Shown: positions 44,190-54,879, counted from the stretch's first letter. The stretch is DNA of 64,000 nt from Bretschneidera sinensis (GCA_023935145.1 CM043702.1:74792820-74856819), one strand, 5' to 3'. Notes: generated by a model from the letters alone, not told the origin. Program-made: numbers and translations.

Positions 44190-45866
44190 TGATGAGAGTC
44201 ATAAAATGCATCTAAACAATACTTAATTGTTAGCATTTTAGGGTTGATCGAGGTTGGAATTACACTTTTATACCTTAATAACTCTAAAGTGTTATTCTTG
44301 AATCGTTGACTTATTTCAGTGCATTTTCAGGTACTTTGAGCTTAAAAAAGAAATAGAAAAGCTATCATCATTTTAAACATGAAGCTTCAATGAACACTCG
44401 AGTGAGATAATGGTCACGGAAGAGCCAAAATGAAGAGAAACCAAGAAAAGAGTTTCACTAAATCGCCAGAATTGCCCGTGTAGATCAATCATCTTTGCAG
44501 ATTAAACTGTATTGATGCAGGAAGAACCAGGAGATGACCCATATATTCTTAGAAAGATTCGAAAGTCTATTTTTTGGATAATTTTACGGTTCATAAAAAG
44601 GATTTTTCTAAAGAAAGTTATGGCAGTTTTAGTAGACACAGGTCAGGCCTCCAGAACAGCATCCGCTTAGGCGCCCAAAAATGAGCACCACGCCTTCCAG
44701 GGACTTCACCTCTCAAATCTGCAAGAGTGAGCGCCTAGTTGCCCAAAAATGAGCACCATGCCTTCCAGGGACTCCACCAAGCAAAGCAAGAGTGAGCGCC
44801 TAGGCACCCACCCATGAGCGCAACACCTCTCCAATCTGCAAGAGTGAGCACCTAAGCGCCCATCCATGAGAACCATGCCTTCCAGAACACTTCAATCTCG
44901 GACATAACCAGCGCCTAGGAGCGGGTAAGGTAGGACTTAGGCACCCACTCGTTTCTTGACCTGGTTAGGGCGACCAAATGACATTTTCTGGACCAAAACA
45001 CCCCTAAAAACTTGTGCTCTATAAATACATCCTTAAGGGATTTGCAGCCGGCATCTTAGAGGGGATCTAAGGGATCCAAATCCAGAAGTTTTCCAAGTCT
45101 CTTGAGAGCTGGAAATGAAGGGGAGAGCCCCACGGTTAACTAGTCTTCAAGCAAGGCAAATGGATGAATCCCTAGGTTTTGTTGTTCTTATTTTTCCATT
45201 CTTGATTCGGTTGTACGGATTTATTGTTGAATATTATTTGTGATTTATTCGTTGATTAAACATGAAGAATTTAGGTTCATGTGACAGTTGAATTTATGTT
45301 CTTCGTATCTTAGATTTTTTTAACTCGGTGATTGCATGCTCCTCCCCCATATAAGTCTAGTCATGCTCTTCTTATGTGATGTTGTTTGGATGTGATTGAT
45401 TCCGGTAGATTTATCTTATTGATTGTCCATTACTGCGATATTGTCATTGCAATATGTTGTCGTTTCTTGATAATCTTTAAGATCGGTCATGTGTGCTTGA
45501 ATTGGAATCAATGAGTAATTTGTAACAATTACATTAGAGTTTATATATGTGCTTGATTGAATATTTTCCGATTGCTTGTTTGGGATGTGAAACTAGCAAT
45601 CGAGATAAAAACAATTGAATCGAGAGTGGAACAAGGCAACGAACCTAAGGAGGATTCCCGGAACCTTGTTATTTCTTATTTATATTATGTTTATATTTAC
45701 ACAATTTCTCTTGCAATATTTCACCATCAAAACGCATAATCTTTCGTTTAACTTTTATCGTTCTTGTCAAAGTTCACACCTTTCCTTTTTAGTTAACCTG
45801 TTTCCCTGTGGAATCGACACCCTAAAGCCGTGCTACAACTACCACATCCTACTTTGGGCGTAATCA
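44190..45866 (+). repeat. Element F 3' LTR
   Basis: 1677 bp from TGATGAGAG to GGGCGTAATCA, followed by GCACA. Sequence unrelated to the A/B/C/H-type LTRs apart from the TGAT...CA ends. Contains a tandem-repeat promoter region, listed separately. Confidence 0.9.
44660..45027 (+). promoter_or_regulatory. Element F promoter: tandem GAGCGCCTAGGCGCCC repeats plus TATA box
   Basis: Three to four degenerate units of about 60-85 bp at 44667-44945, each with a palindrome-like core (GCGCCTAGGCGCC type), then AATGAGCACCA and CCTTCCAGGGACT. A TATA box (tataaata) lies at 45020-45027. Confidence 0.6.
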
Positions 45867-45955
45867 GCACACTATGCTAGTGTAGACCTTGTGCACTTGT
45901 AAATAAAACAAGTACGATTATTTGCTTATTTATTTAGCTAGATAATTGCACAACA
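45867..45955 (+). repeat. Element G 5' LTR, part 2
   Basis: Resumes with the second GCACA and ctatgctagtgtagacc, the standard U5 end, and finishes TTGCACAACA. Confidence 0.88.
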
Positions 45956-45961
45956 AGTTTT

Positions 45962-45979
45962 TGGCGCCGTTGCCAGGGA
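45962..45979 (+). other. Element G primer-binding site
   Basis: TGGCGCCGTTGCCAGGGA, one change from the tRNA-Asp-type consensus. Leader to 46300: a (TTTTA)n stretch at about 46012-46065, motifs at 46139-46215 and the perfect hairpin GCAGCAGT/ACTGAA/ACTGCTGC at 46238-46259. Confidence 0.82.
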
Positions 45980-46300
45980 TTGTGCTAAATTTCTTTTTGG
46001 AATTATTTTTGTCAGTTTTATTTTATTTTATTTTATTCTATTCCGTTTTATTTTATTTTTATCAAAAATCAGATTTATTCCTTCTTTTCGTTTTCTGTTT
46101 TTGTTCAGGTGTGCAGAGGAGGAGTTGCTGTCTTCATTGCAATCGAGCGCACTCCTTGGTGCGATTAAGTGCAAGCCCAATGAGATCGAGCGCTGTTCTT
46201 GGTGCGCTCGAGTGCAAAAGCTCTAGAGAGTACCCGAGCAGCAGTACTGAAACTGCTGCACTGAAGCTTTTCAACTGATTCCTTCGAAGGAGAAGCACCA

Positions 46301-47185
46301 ATGGCGGAAGCTACATATACTTATCTAGCTGCTATAGTGAGGAAGCTTGATATGCTTATAAACACCATGATTGCCCAAAACATCGCACCTAGTCCACCAG
46401 CCAAACAACTCCAGGTATGTGCTATATGTTCTCGTTTTGATTACACTACTGACACTTGCCCTTTATATTTATCTGCAGATCAAGAGCAAGTGGACTATGT
46501 GGGACCGAAAAACTACAACATTTATGCAAATACCTATAATCCTGAATGGCGGAATCACTCATGGAGCAATAATCCAAATGACTTGAATGTTCAAAGGCAA
46601 CAGAGGAACTCCCAACAAGCAGCCCACTCAGTTCCCGAATCAAAGAAAAGCGACCTAGAGAGTCTTGTGATGCAGTTGGCAACTCAGCAACAACAATTGA
46701 TGACCTCACAAGATCAGTTTATGTCAAAGGAAAGGCAATTTCGGACTGAGATAAGACAAACCACTGCAAGGCATGAGCAAGCTATTCAAAGATTGGAAGT
46801 ACAAGTGGGGCAATTGGCTAAAGAGCTGAGTGAACGACGACAAGGTGTTGTTGAGCAAGTTTTTCACATCCATCACATTGATCTATTGGAGACCACCCTC
46901 ACCCATTGTTTCAAAGGATCAAATGTTGAGCTAAAATCTGAAGATGTTACTGATGACATCATCGACACTGTGCACCTCCTTGAGGCCTCTCCAAAGCATC
47001 CAAGTAAGTACACCGATCCATTTAACCCTCATGTGCCTACTAATATTATGTTTTTCCCTTTTATTGTATAGGCACCTAACTTGGAATTCAAGCAGTTGCT
47101 AGTGCACTTACCTTATGCTCATATAGGAGAGAATAAGAAACTTCCTATGCTAGCTGCTGCCATTCTTAGTTTTGGGGAAAAATAA
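46301..47185 (+). CDS. gag: Element G mini-gag, 294 codons with one stop
   Basis: Best-preserved mini-gag. Start ATG 46301 (MAEATYTYLAA). Zinc knuckle CAICSRFDYTTDTC at about residues 41-54, with all four ligands. Tyr-rich NNYNIYANTYNPEW-like segment; Gln-rich coiled coil QLATQQQQLMTSQDQFMSKE at about 125-145, continuing through ARHEQAIQRLEVQVGQLAKE; protease-tail-like HHIDLLETTLTHCF and VTDDIIDTVHLLEASPKHP; the pre-RT peptide APNLEFKQL; FGEK and stop at 47183-47185. The only break is TAG at 47069-47071, just before the pre-RT peptide. No capsid, protease active site or RT. Such a protein could at most bind RNA and join particles made by an autonomous relative; that is inference. Confidence 0.7.
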
Positions 47186-48040
47186 GGCTTGGTCCGACTG
47201 AAGAAGTTAAACTTAGCACTCATAGAAGACACCCCACAGCTTATCCTTTTATTTTTATTATTGTTCATATTTACAGTTATTTATTTACTTTTAGTACTTT
47301 TTGTTTTCCCTTATTATGTTAGTTTTTCTTTTATAGGGACAATGTGTGCATCCGTTCAAGTTTGGGGGTGTGCTATGAGCCATCCCGGCCTAGCTAACTC
47401 TCCATCTCCCAGGTCAGATCTTTCCATGTTATTCACACATTAGGGACAATGTGTAATTTAAGTTTGGGGGTATGGGAGACACATTCACACACTTTGTCCC
47501 AGTTTTTTGTTTAAAAGATAAATATGTGTTCATTTTGTTCTAAAAATTTTGGTTGATCTAAATGAATAGTATGATTTGACTTCATAAGTGAACTTAAAAC
47601 CATGAACACATGGTCTAATAATTGAGTTTTAAACTTTAATTACTCACTTTTAGGTATTTAAGGATTCACAAGTTTGATCTAAACCGACACGAGCACATTA
47701 GCACATAATTGTGTGGGGTATGACATGTAGCTTTAATTGGTATGTTTCCATGGCTTAACTGTAACCGGATGACTTGTTAGATGAACACTTTGCAATCTAG
47801 AAATAGAAAAAAGATTATTATTGCGCAAAAAGAGAAAATAAAGTGCTCCTAAAGATCATTAAACAAACTTTCCACTGAGTAACTGGGTCTCTTGCCTCAG
47901 TAAGTATTGAGTGTTCACGTCAAAAGGTGGAAATTTTGCCCATAATGATCATTAAAAGAGCTTTCCAATGAGTAATTGGGCCTCTTGCCTCAGTAAGCAT
48001 TGAGTGTTCATGTCAAAAGGTGGGAATTTCTACTTGGCAG
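47186..48040 (+). other. Element G 3' noncoding region, part 1
   Basis: Block 1 at 47195-47237 (decayed stem), internal polypurine-like run near 47357, block 2 hairpin 47435-47454 with taagtttgggggtatggg at 47459-47476, two ACTGAG-type units (47874-47930 and 47966-48022). It ends with GGCAG (48036-48040), the left duplication of H. Confidence 0.72.
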
Positions 48041-49390
48041 TGATATTCATTTACATTTGTTAAGCCCTATTTTATGTTAATTTAGTTTATTTTACTTTAT
48101 TTCTGTGTTTTACATGCTTTTATAGGGTTTTGAAGAAGAAAGAAGCATTTTGAAGCTTAAAAGGAAGAAAATTAGAAAATCATGGAGCAGCTGCTGCCTG
48201 GAATGCGATCGAGCGCACCAGACATGCGATCGAGCGCAACAGCACATGCACGCACGGGTGATCGAGCGCAGCAGCAATCACGCACACAGGCCACATCGAG
48301 CGCATAATTGCGATCGAGCGCACCGCGTATGTGATCGAGCGCATAGTTGCGATCGAGCGCACCGCATGTGCGATCGAGCGCACCTGTACGGGCGTGAACA
48401 GTAAAGTGACAGAACCAGTTTTGGAAATAAAAGAGTTTTGTGTTTTAGGAAAGTTTAGGAATTCATGAGCCTTCTAGGATTATTCAGCCCCTATAAATAC
48501 ACTTGTAAAACACACAAAGAAGACATCCTTTCTTTTACCTTTTGTTTAGTTTGGAGTTGTACGCTTTGGGAGAGAATTGACGCCTCTTCTCTTGGGTTTA
48601 CTCTTTCCCCTTTATTTTATGAATATGTTTACTTCATTTAGCTTGTGTAACTAAACACCTATAGGGCTCGATTGAAGCCCTAGTTATGCTTTTCCACATA
48701 TATATTCATTGATTATCTTTGCTAAAGCCTTGTTAGAATGTTTAACTTGATTAATGCCAGTTTATATTTACATTCCTCATATGTATGTGCCTGATCAACG
48801 TATGCATGTGGCATGGATAGGTTAGTCGAATCACTTTGGATGACCGAGTCCTGGGTTCGACATTAGTAACAAGGGATATCTTATCCGGATACCCGGGTTA
48901 ATCAATATGGGAAACCGGGAGCAGACCAAGCCCTAGGCCTCGTGTGGTTGCCGATCTCCACAGCCCTCATGCTCTCTTAAGGAACAACTCAGTATACACC
49001 CATGCTGAATCTCTTAAGAGAGAAAAGAGTTACAGTTACACCATGCCTAACTCATTGCATAGGGAGATCAATAGCCTAAGGTGTGGACCAAGCCCTTAGG
49101 TTGGCAACCATTAGATATTCATGATAAGGCTAGAGCATTAAAACCTTAGTTAGTGTGAAAGTATAATTAATGGTGGATATCGTAGCCCTATGCTCTCATT
49201 ATTGTTATTTACTCACACTCAAACTGTTATTTCTCTTTTAAACTTAAAGAAATTAATTCTAGATAGAAATTCACCAATCCCTGTGGAAATGATCTCGCAC
49301 TTGCACACTATGCTACCACAGACCTTGTGCACTTGCAAGTAAAACAAGTACGATTATTTACTTATTTGTTTAGTAGATAATCGCACGACA
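48041..49390 (+). repeat. Element H 5' LTR (H-type)
   Basis: 1350 bp, starting TGATATTC with a short deletion relative to the 3' LTR and ending CGCACGACA. It carries the longest motif array in the window. Confidence 0.9.
48205..48499 (+). promoter_or_regulatory. Element H 5' promoter: eight GATCGAGCGCA motifs plus TATA box
   Basis: Eight copies of (G)ATCGAGCGCA at 48205-48384, mostly within GCGATCGAGCGCA. The last four are spaced about 21, 18 and 21 bp, near two helical turns. tataaata at 48492-48499, about 108 bp beyond. A spurious ORF (repeated CDRAH) reads through the array. Confidence 0.65.
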
Positions 49391-49396
49391 AGTTTT

Positions 49397-49414
49397 TGAC
49401 GCCGTTGCCGGGGA
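49397..49414 (+). other. Element H primer-binding site
   Basis: TGACGCCGTTGCCGGGGA, one change from the tRNA-Asp-type consensus. Leader to 49666 holds two motifs (about 49567-49600) and a weaker form of the leader hairpin (AGCAG...CTGCT, about 49621-49643). Confidence 0.82.
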
Positions 49415-49666
49415 TTGCACTAAATTTCATTTTAGGATTACTTTTGTTTAGATTAATCATTGTTATTATTTTATTCACCATCTTTATTTTTACTTTTCAT
49501 CAAACCGTAATCGATTTCTATTGTTTCAGGTACATCAAACCTTAATCAGTGATTCTGTAATACTTGTGATCGATCGCAACCTTCTGTGCGATCGAGCGTA
49601 AATAGGACAGAGAGTTACCCGAGCAGCTAAGTTGAACTGCTACACTGAAGCTGTTTTACCTGATTC

Positions 49667-52151
49667 ATGCACGGACTTCGATCCCGACATCCAACAGTCT
49701 TTCCCCTTGATCCTGAGCTTGAGCGGACCATCTGAAAAAATCTTAGAGACAACTTTGAGGAGGAAGAAGAGGAATTCACAGAAGAAGCACCAATAGCGGA
49801 ACAGCTAGAAATCCAGCAACCACATGCACGAAGATCGATGAAGCAATCCTTCATCCCACAGAACCTCAACCATCCTTCATGCATTGCATATCAACCTGAA
49901 GCAGAGGGCGACTATTACATATCCCCGCAGATACTCAATGCTTTGACTCACTTTAGGGGTACACCAGCAGGGGATCCACACTTGCACCTTCGGGAATTCT
50001 TTGATCTCTGCAAATTCCAGCACATCCAGGGCCTAGACCAAGAAGGAATAAGGTTAATTCTATTTTCTTTTTTCTTAAAAGATAATGCTAATCTATGGTA
50101 CAATTCTTTGCCTGCAGTTTCAATCCACACTTGGGAGGAGTTGGCTGGCAAATTCCTAAGGAAGTTCTTCCCAGCCCAAAAGACGAGGTAAATGAGGAAG
50201 GAGATCCAACCCTTCTAACAAAGGGATGGAGATCTGTTCTTTGAGGCATGGGGACACTTCAACGAGCAACTACTCAAATGCCCACACCACAACCTACCTC
50301 AAGATGAGCTGGTACTAGCCTTTTATGAAGGTCTAAATGACATGAATAAAGGTATTGCTGACTCTGGTTGTGGAGGTGTGCTGATGGAGAAGAGCAGTGA
50401 AGAACCCATGGAGCTGTTTGAGGCATTGAGTGAGCATACCCAACAATTCTCCTCTAGAGGTAGACAAGGAGTCAAGAGCAAAGGTATATATGAGGTTACT
50501 CTGAATGGTGGAAATTTTGCCCAAATAACTACTTTGGAGAGGAAGCTAGATATGATTGTAAAATGCGTCTACTCAAATCATCTCTCCTCGACCACATGCT
50601 ACACAAAGCTAGGTACGTGCTTTATGTTCTCAATTTGATCACACTACTGAGACCTGCCATTTGTATTCATCTACAGATCCTGAGCAAGCAAACTATGTGG
50701 GACCGAACAGTGCATATGCAAATACATACAACCCTGGATGGCGAGACCACCTCAACCTCTCATGGAGCAACAATCAAAACACCTTGAACCTTCAAGGGCA
50801 ACAAAGGAACTTCCATAAAGCAGCCCAACCAGTTTCAGAACCCAAGAAGGATGGTCTAGAAAGTCTTGTAAAGCAATTGGCCACTCAAGAACAGCAACTA
50901 ATGACAACATTGATGACTTCATTAGATCACCAAAAACAAACCACTCAAAGGCTAGAAGAACAAATGGGGCAATTGGCTAAGGAGCTAAGTGAAAGAAAGC
51001 AAGGTGAACTTCCTGCACAAACACTACCAAATCCAAGAGGACATCAGCAACTGAAAGTTGTTACAACTCTCTGAAATGGTAAGATCATAGGAGTTAATGA
51101 GCCAGCTCAAGCATTTCAAGCTAAGCCATCCACATCCAAGGTAAGTGAAGTAGAGAAGTGGAATGCACCACCCTTCCCTCAAAGGTTAGTAACGCCAAAG
51201 AAAGATAAATTGCTTGATATTTTTGAAACTTTGAGAAAAGTAGAAATTAACATTCCCTTATTAAATGCAATTAAACAAATTCCTGCTTATGCTAAATTTT
51301 TAAAAGATTGTTGCACTAATAAAAGAAAGTTTCAAGAACATGAAACAGTGGCTCTAACTGAAGAGGTAAGTGCGGTATTGTTAAGAAAACTACCACCAAA
51401 ACTAAAAGATACGGGTAGTTTTACTATTCCCTATAGGATAGGTGATCAGTTGTTTGTGCGAGCATTACTAAATTTAGGAGCAAGTGTCAATTTGCTACCA
51501 TACATAGTAGTTGAAAAGCTAGGTTTGGGGGAGCTTCAACCAACCTCCATCACTTTGCAATTGGCAGATAGAAGCATCAAAAGACCTAAAGGTATACTTG
51601 AAGATGTCCTGGTCAAGGTAGGTGAGTTTATTTTGCCTGCTGACTTCATTGTATTAGATATGGAAGAATGCTCTATACCATTACCTCTGCCCATTATCTT
51701 AGGAAGACCCTTTATGAGAACTGCTGATACAATAATTAATGTGAAAAAGGGTATTGTAAGTATGACGGTAAATGGAGAGACAATAGAATTTAAGATATTT
51801 GATGCAATGAAATTACCTCAAGATGATAATGATGATGAATGTTTTAATGAATGTATGATGCAAAGTGCTATCAAGCAAGTTTTTCAGGTCCATCACATTG
51901 ATCCATTAGAGGCCACCCTCACCCATAGCTTCAAAAGATCAGATATTGAGCCTGCTTCAGAAACTGTCCCTGATGACATCTTGGAAGCTATGCACCTCCC
52001 TAAAGTCTATCCTATGTATCCAAGACCGGGTGATAAGAAGAAATCACATTTGAATGCACTGAAAGGATTAAGTCATGATGAATGTGCAACACCACCAAGA
52101 GCACTTGAGTCACTTGAAGTGAACTTTAAGTACTCTCTACCAAAAGACTAA
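49667..52151 (+). pseudogene. gag: Element H gag-protease
   Basis: Fullest gag here. Start ATG 49667 (MHGLRSRHPTVFPLDPELER), acidic EEEEEEF segment, then the capsid core: ILNALTHFRGTPAGDPHLHL, FFLKDNANLWYNSLP, FEAWGHFNEQLLKCPHHNLP, LVLAFYEGLNDMNKG. GVKSKGIYEVTLNGG near 50470. The zinc knuckle has its first Cys replaced (RALCSQFDHTTETC, about 50610-50655). Coiled coil, then protease with Asn for the catalytic Asp (ALLNLGASVNLLPYIV near 51460-51500), LQLADRSIKRPKGILEDVL, LPIILGRPFMRTADTIINV. Stops near 49733, 50189, 50216 and 51072; frameshift near 50570-50610. Protease onward (51210-52151) is open. Confidence 0.85.
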
Positions 52152-53481
52152 AGTTGAGAGAATACCCCGTCTGGCTGAAGACGTTAAACTTAACGCTCAT
52201 GGGAGGCACCCCAGACATATCCTTTTCATTTTAGTACTTTTCTTTTAGTTATAGTTATATTTACATGTCTATTGTTTATATTTTGTTTTCCGGCATAATG
52301 TTTATTTTTTCTTTGTCAGGCACTCAGTGCATGCATCCAATTCAAGTTTGAGGGCGTAAACAAGCAAGCGAACAACCGAGTTCTCCATCTCCCAGGTCAG
52401 ATCTTTCCATGCCCCAAATGCATTGGGGACAATGTGTATTTTAAGTTTGGGGGTAGTGGGAGATACTAGATACTATCACACACACACTTGAAATACATGC
52501 ACACACTAAGTCCCAGTTTTTTTTAGAAAGATAAAAGCATGTTCTTTTGGTAAACAAAATTTTTGGTTGATTTAAAAATTTGATAACACTTCATTAGTAA
52601 GCTTACAAACTAGAACACATAGTCTTGTTTTAGGAATTTTACAAAGTTGAGGTAACTACCTCAAGGCACCTAAGAATTCACAAATTTGCTTTAAAATTGC
52701 ACGAGCACATTTAGCATGCATTTGTGTGAGGTATGGCATATACTTATTTTGTATATGTTTCCATTAACTAAACCGTAGCCAGATAACTTGTTGAAAAGAA
52801 CCCTTTGGCATAAATAAAAAACGTCCATCATGCGAAAAGAAAATCAAAAAGCTTCCAAAAATCAACTTTCCACTGTGTAACTGGGCCTCTTGCCTCAGTA
52901 AGCATTGAGTGTTCACGTCAAAAGGTGGGAGTTTCATTAAGAAGCATTAAAAACCTGTTAAGTTTCGTAGCCCTTTTTACTCGAGCTAGTAAGTCCTTAG
53001 GGGTATCTTTACACCTAATGCCCTAAAACCATCTGGTTTGGGAGTCGTTGGCCAAACGCTCGTTACAATGGTCAAATAGAAAGCTAGATGGAACTCAACC
53101 TGGCAAAGATTGCATGATAAAAGGAAAAGAAAAAGAAGCAAGCATTATGCCATTTTGTTCTCTTTGATAAGAAATTTGATAAAATTTTGGGCACCGAAAC
53201 ACCATCCACTAAAATTATGTGAAAACCCCATCTTATATGTGCTAATTCATCACACACAAATCAAACTTGCTATGCCTTAAGCCAGCCTTAGGTAAGTAAC
53301 ATAAAGCTTTTGAAAGTCCTTTTGCAATCCAAAAATGTGTTTTTATTATAAGCTTACTCATGAACGGTTATCATGGTTTTATGCACAACCCAAATTTCTG
53401 AGTATCATGGAAATGAATTTATCTTTGATTTTGTTTTTCATTTAGTTTTCAGTTTTGTATTGCTATGGGACTAGCAATATC
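52152..53481 (+). other. Element H 3' noncoding region
   Basis: Block 1 at 52172-52213, T-rich stretch, degenerate polypurine-like run near 52345, block 2 hairpin at 52419-52438 with tttaagtttgggggtagtggg, a short (CA)n near 52474-52486, one ACTGAG-type unit (about 52870-52930, first arm decayed), GGTGT/ACACC-like and AAACCATCTGGTTT hairpins near 53000-53040, AT-rich tail. No gene seen. Confidence 0.7.
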
Positions 53482-53495
53482 TAAGTTTGGGGGTG
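53482..53495 (+). other. Element H polypurine tract
   Basis: taagtttgggggtg abutting TGATAAGTGC. Confidence 0.78.
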
Positions 53496-54874
53496 TGATA
53501 AGTGCTTAAATATTCATATTTAAGCCCCTTCATTTACATTTGTTAAGTCATATTTTATGTTAATTTAGTTCATTTTACTTCATTTCTGTGTTTTACATGC
53601 TTTTATAGGGTTTTGAAGAAGAAAGAAGCATTTTGAAGCTTAAAAGGAAGAAAACTGGAAAATCATGGAGCAGCTATAGCCTGGAATGCAATCGAGTGCA
53701 CCAGACATGCGATTGAGCGCAACAGCACATGCTCGCACAGGTGATCGAGCGCAGCAGCAATCACGCACACAGGCCACATCGAGCGCATAATTGCGATCGA
53801 GCACACCGCGTATGCGATCGAGCGCATAGTTACGATCGAGCGCACCGCGTGTGCGATCGAGCGCACCTGTACAGGAGCGAACAGTAAAGTGGCAGAACTA
53901 GTTTTGGAAATAAAAGAGTTTTTTGTTTTAGGAAAGTTTAGGAATTCATAAGCCTTTTAGGATTATTTAGCCCCTATAAATACACTTGTAAAACACACAA
54001 AGAAGACATCCTTTCTTTTACATTTTGTTTAGTTTGGAGTTGTAAGCTTTAGGAGAGAATTGACGCCTCTTCTCTCGGGTTTACTCTTTCCCCTTTATTT
54101 TATGAATATGTTTACTTCATTTAGCATGTGTAACTAAACAACTATAGGGCTCGATTGAAGCCCTAGTTATGCTTTTCCATATATATATTCATTGATTATC
54201 TTTGCTAAAGCCTTGTTAGAATGTTTAACTTGATTAATGCCTGTTTATATTTACATTCCTCATATGTATGTGCCTGATCAACGTATGCATGTGGCATGGA
54301 TAGGTTAGTCGAATCACTTTGGATGACCGAGTCCTGGGTTCGACATTAGTAACAAGGGATATCTTATCCGGATACCCGGGTTAATCAATATGGGAAACCG
54401 GGAGCAGACCAAGCCCTAGGTCCCGTGTGGTTGCCGATCTCCACAGCCCTCATGCTCTCTTAAGGAACAACTCAGTATACACCCATACTGAATCCCTTAA
54501 GAGAGAAAAGAGTTACAGTTACACCATGCCTAACTCATTGCATAGGGAGATCAATAGCCTAAGGTGTGGACCAAGCCCTTAGGTTGGCAACCATTAGATA
54601 TTCATGATAAAGCTAGAGCATTGAAACCTTAGTTAGTGGGAAAGTATAATTAGTGGTGGATATCATAGCCCTATGCTCTCATTATTGTTATTTACTCACA
54701 CTCAAACTGTTATTTCTCTTTTAAATTTAAAGAAACTAATTCTAGATAGAAATTCACCAATCCCTATGGAAATGATCTCGCACTTGCACATTATGCTACC
54801 ACAGACCTTGTGCACTTGCAAGTAAAACAAGTACGATTATTTACTTACTTGTTTAGGTAGATAATCGCACGATA
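53496..54874 (+). repeat. Element H 3' LTR
   Basis: 1379 bp. Motif array 53688-53867 and TATA 53975-53982. It ends CGCACGATA, a mutated CACAACA, followed by GGTAA. Array spacing matches the 5' LTR copy for copy, but several CG steps are changed to CA or TG. Confidence 0.9.
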
Positions 54875-54879
54875 GGTAA

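Larger units (their letters stand above)
37616..45866 (+). mobile_element. Element F: gag-protease Athila-like element with a distinct LTR
   Basis: TGATGAGAGT...GCGTAATCA, flanked by GCACA at 37611-37615 and 45867-45871. Contents: 5' LTR stub 37616-37798, copia-3 remnant 37799-40216, gag-protease 40217-42551, noncoding region, polypurine tract, 3' LTR 44190-45866. Its primer site and leader were lost with the copia-3 rearrangement. No RT or integrase. Confidence 0.88.
48041..54874 (+). mobile_element. Element H: gag-protease Athila-like element
   Basis: 6834 bp, complete with both LTRs, flanked by GGCAG (48036-48040) and GGTAA (54875-54879), which differ by two transitions. LTR 48041-49390, primer site 49397, leader, gag-protease 49667-52151, noncoding region, polypurine tract, LTR 53496-54874. 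No RT, RNase H or integrase, and no room for them. Confidence 0.9.

Noticed and set aside
46415..46478. Possible 64-nt intron (CAG/GTATGT ... TTTATCTGCAG) across the mini-gag zinc knuckle
   Set aside because: It codes for the conserved knuckle in every element, its length is not a multiple of three, and it is shorter than typical plant introns. The splice-like ends are most likely chance.
48205..48384. CRISPR-like array (regular short repeats with spacers)
   Set aside because: Motif of only 10-13 bp, irregular spacing, inside a plant LTR promoter, and present in many dispersed copies; no cas genes.
48150..48404. ORF with repeated CDRAH residues
   Set aside because: It is only the GATCGAGCGCA promoter array read in one frame; the motif occurs in different frames and strands elsewhere.
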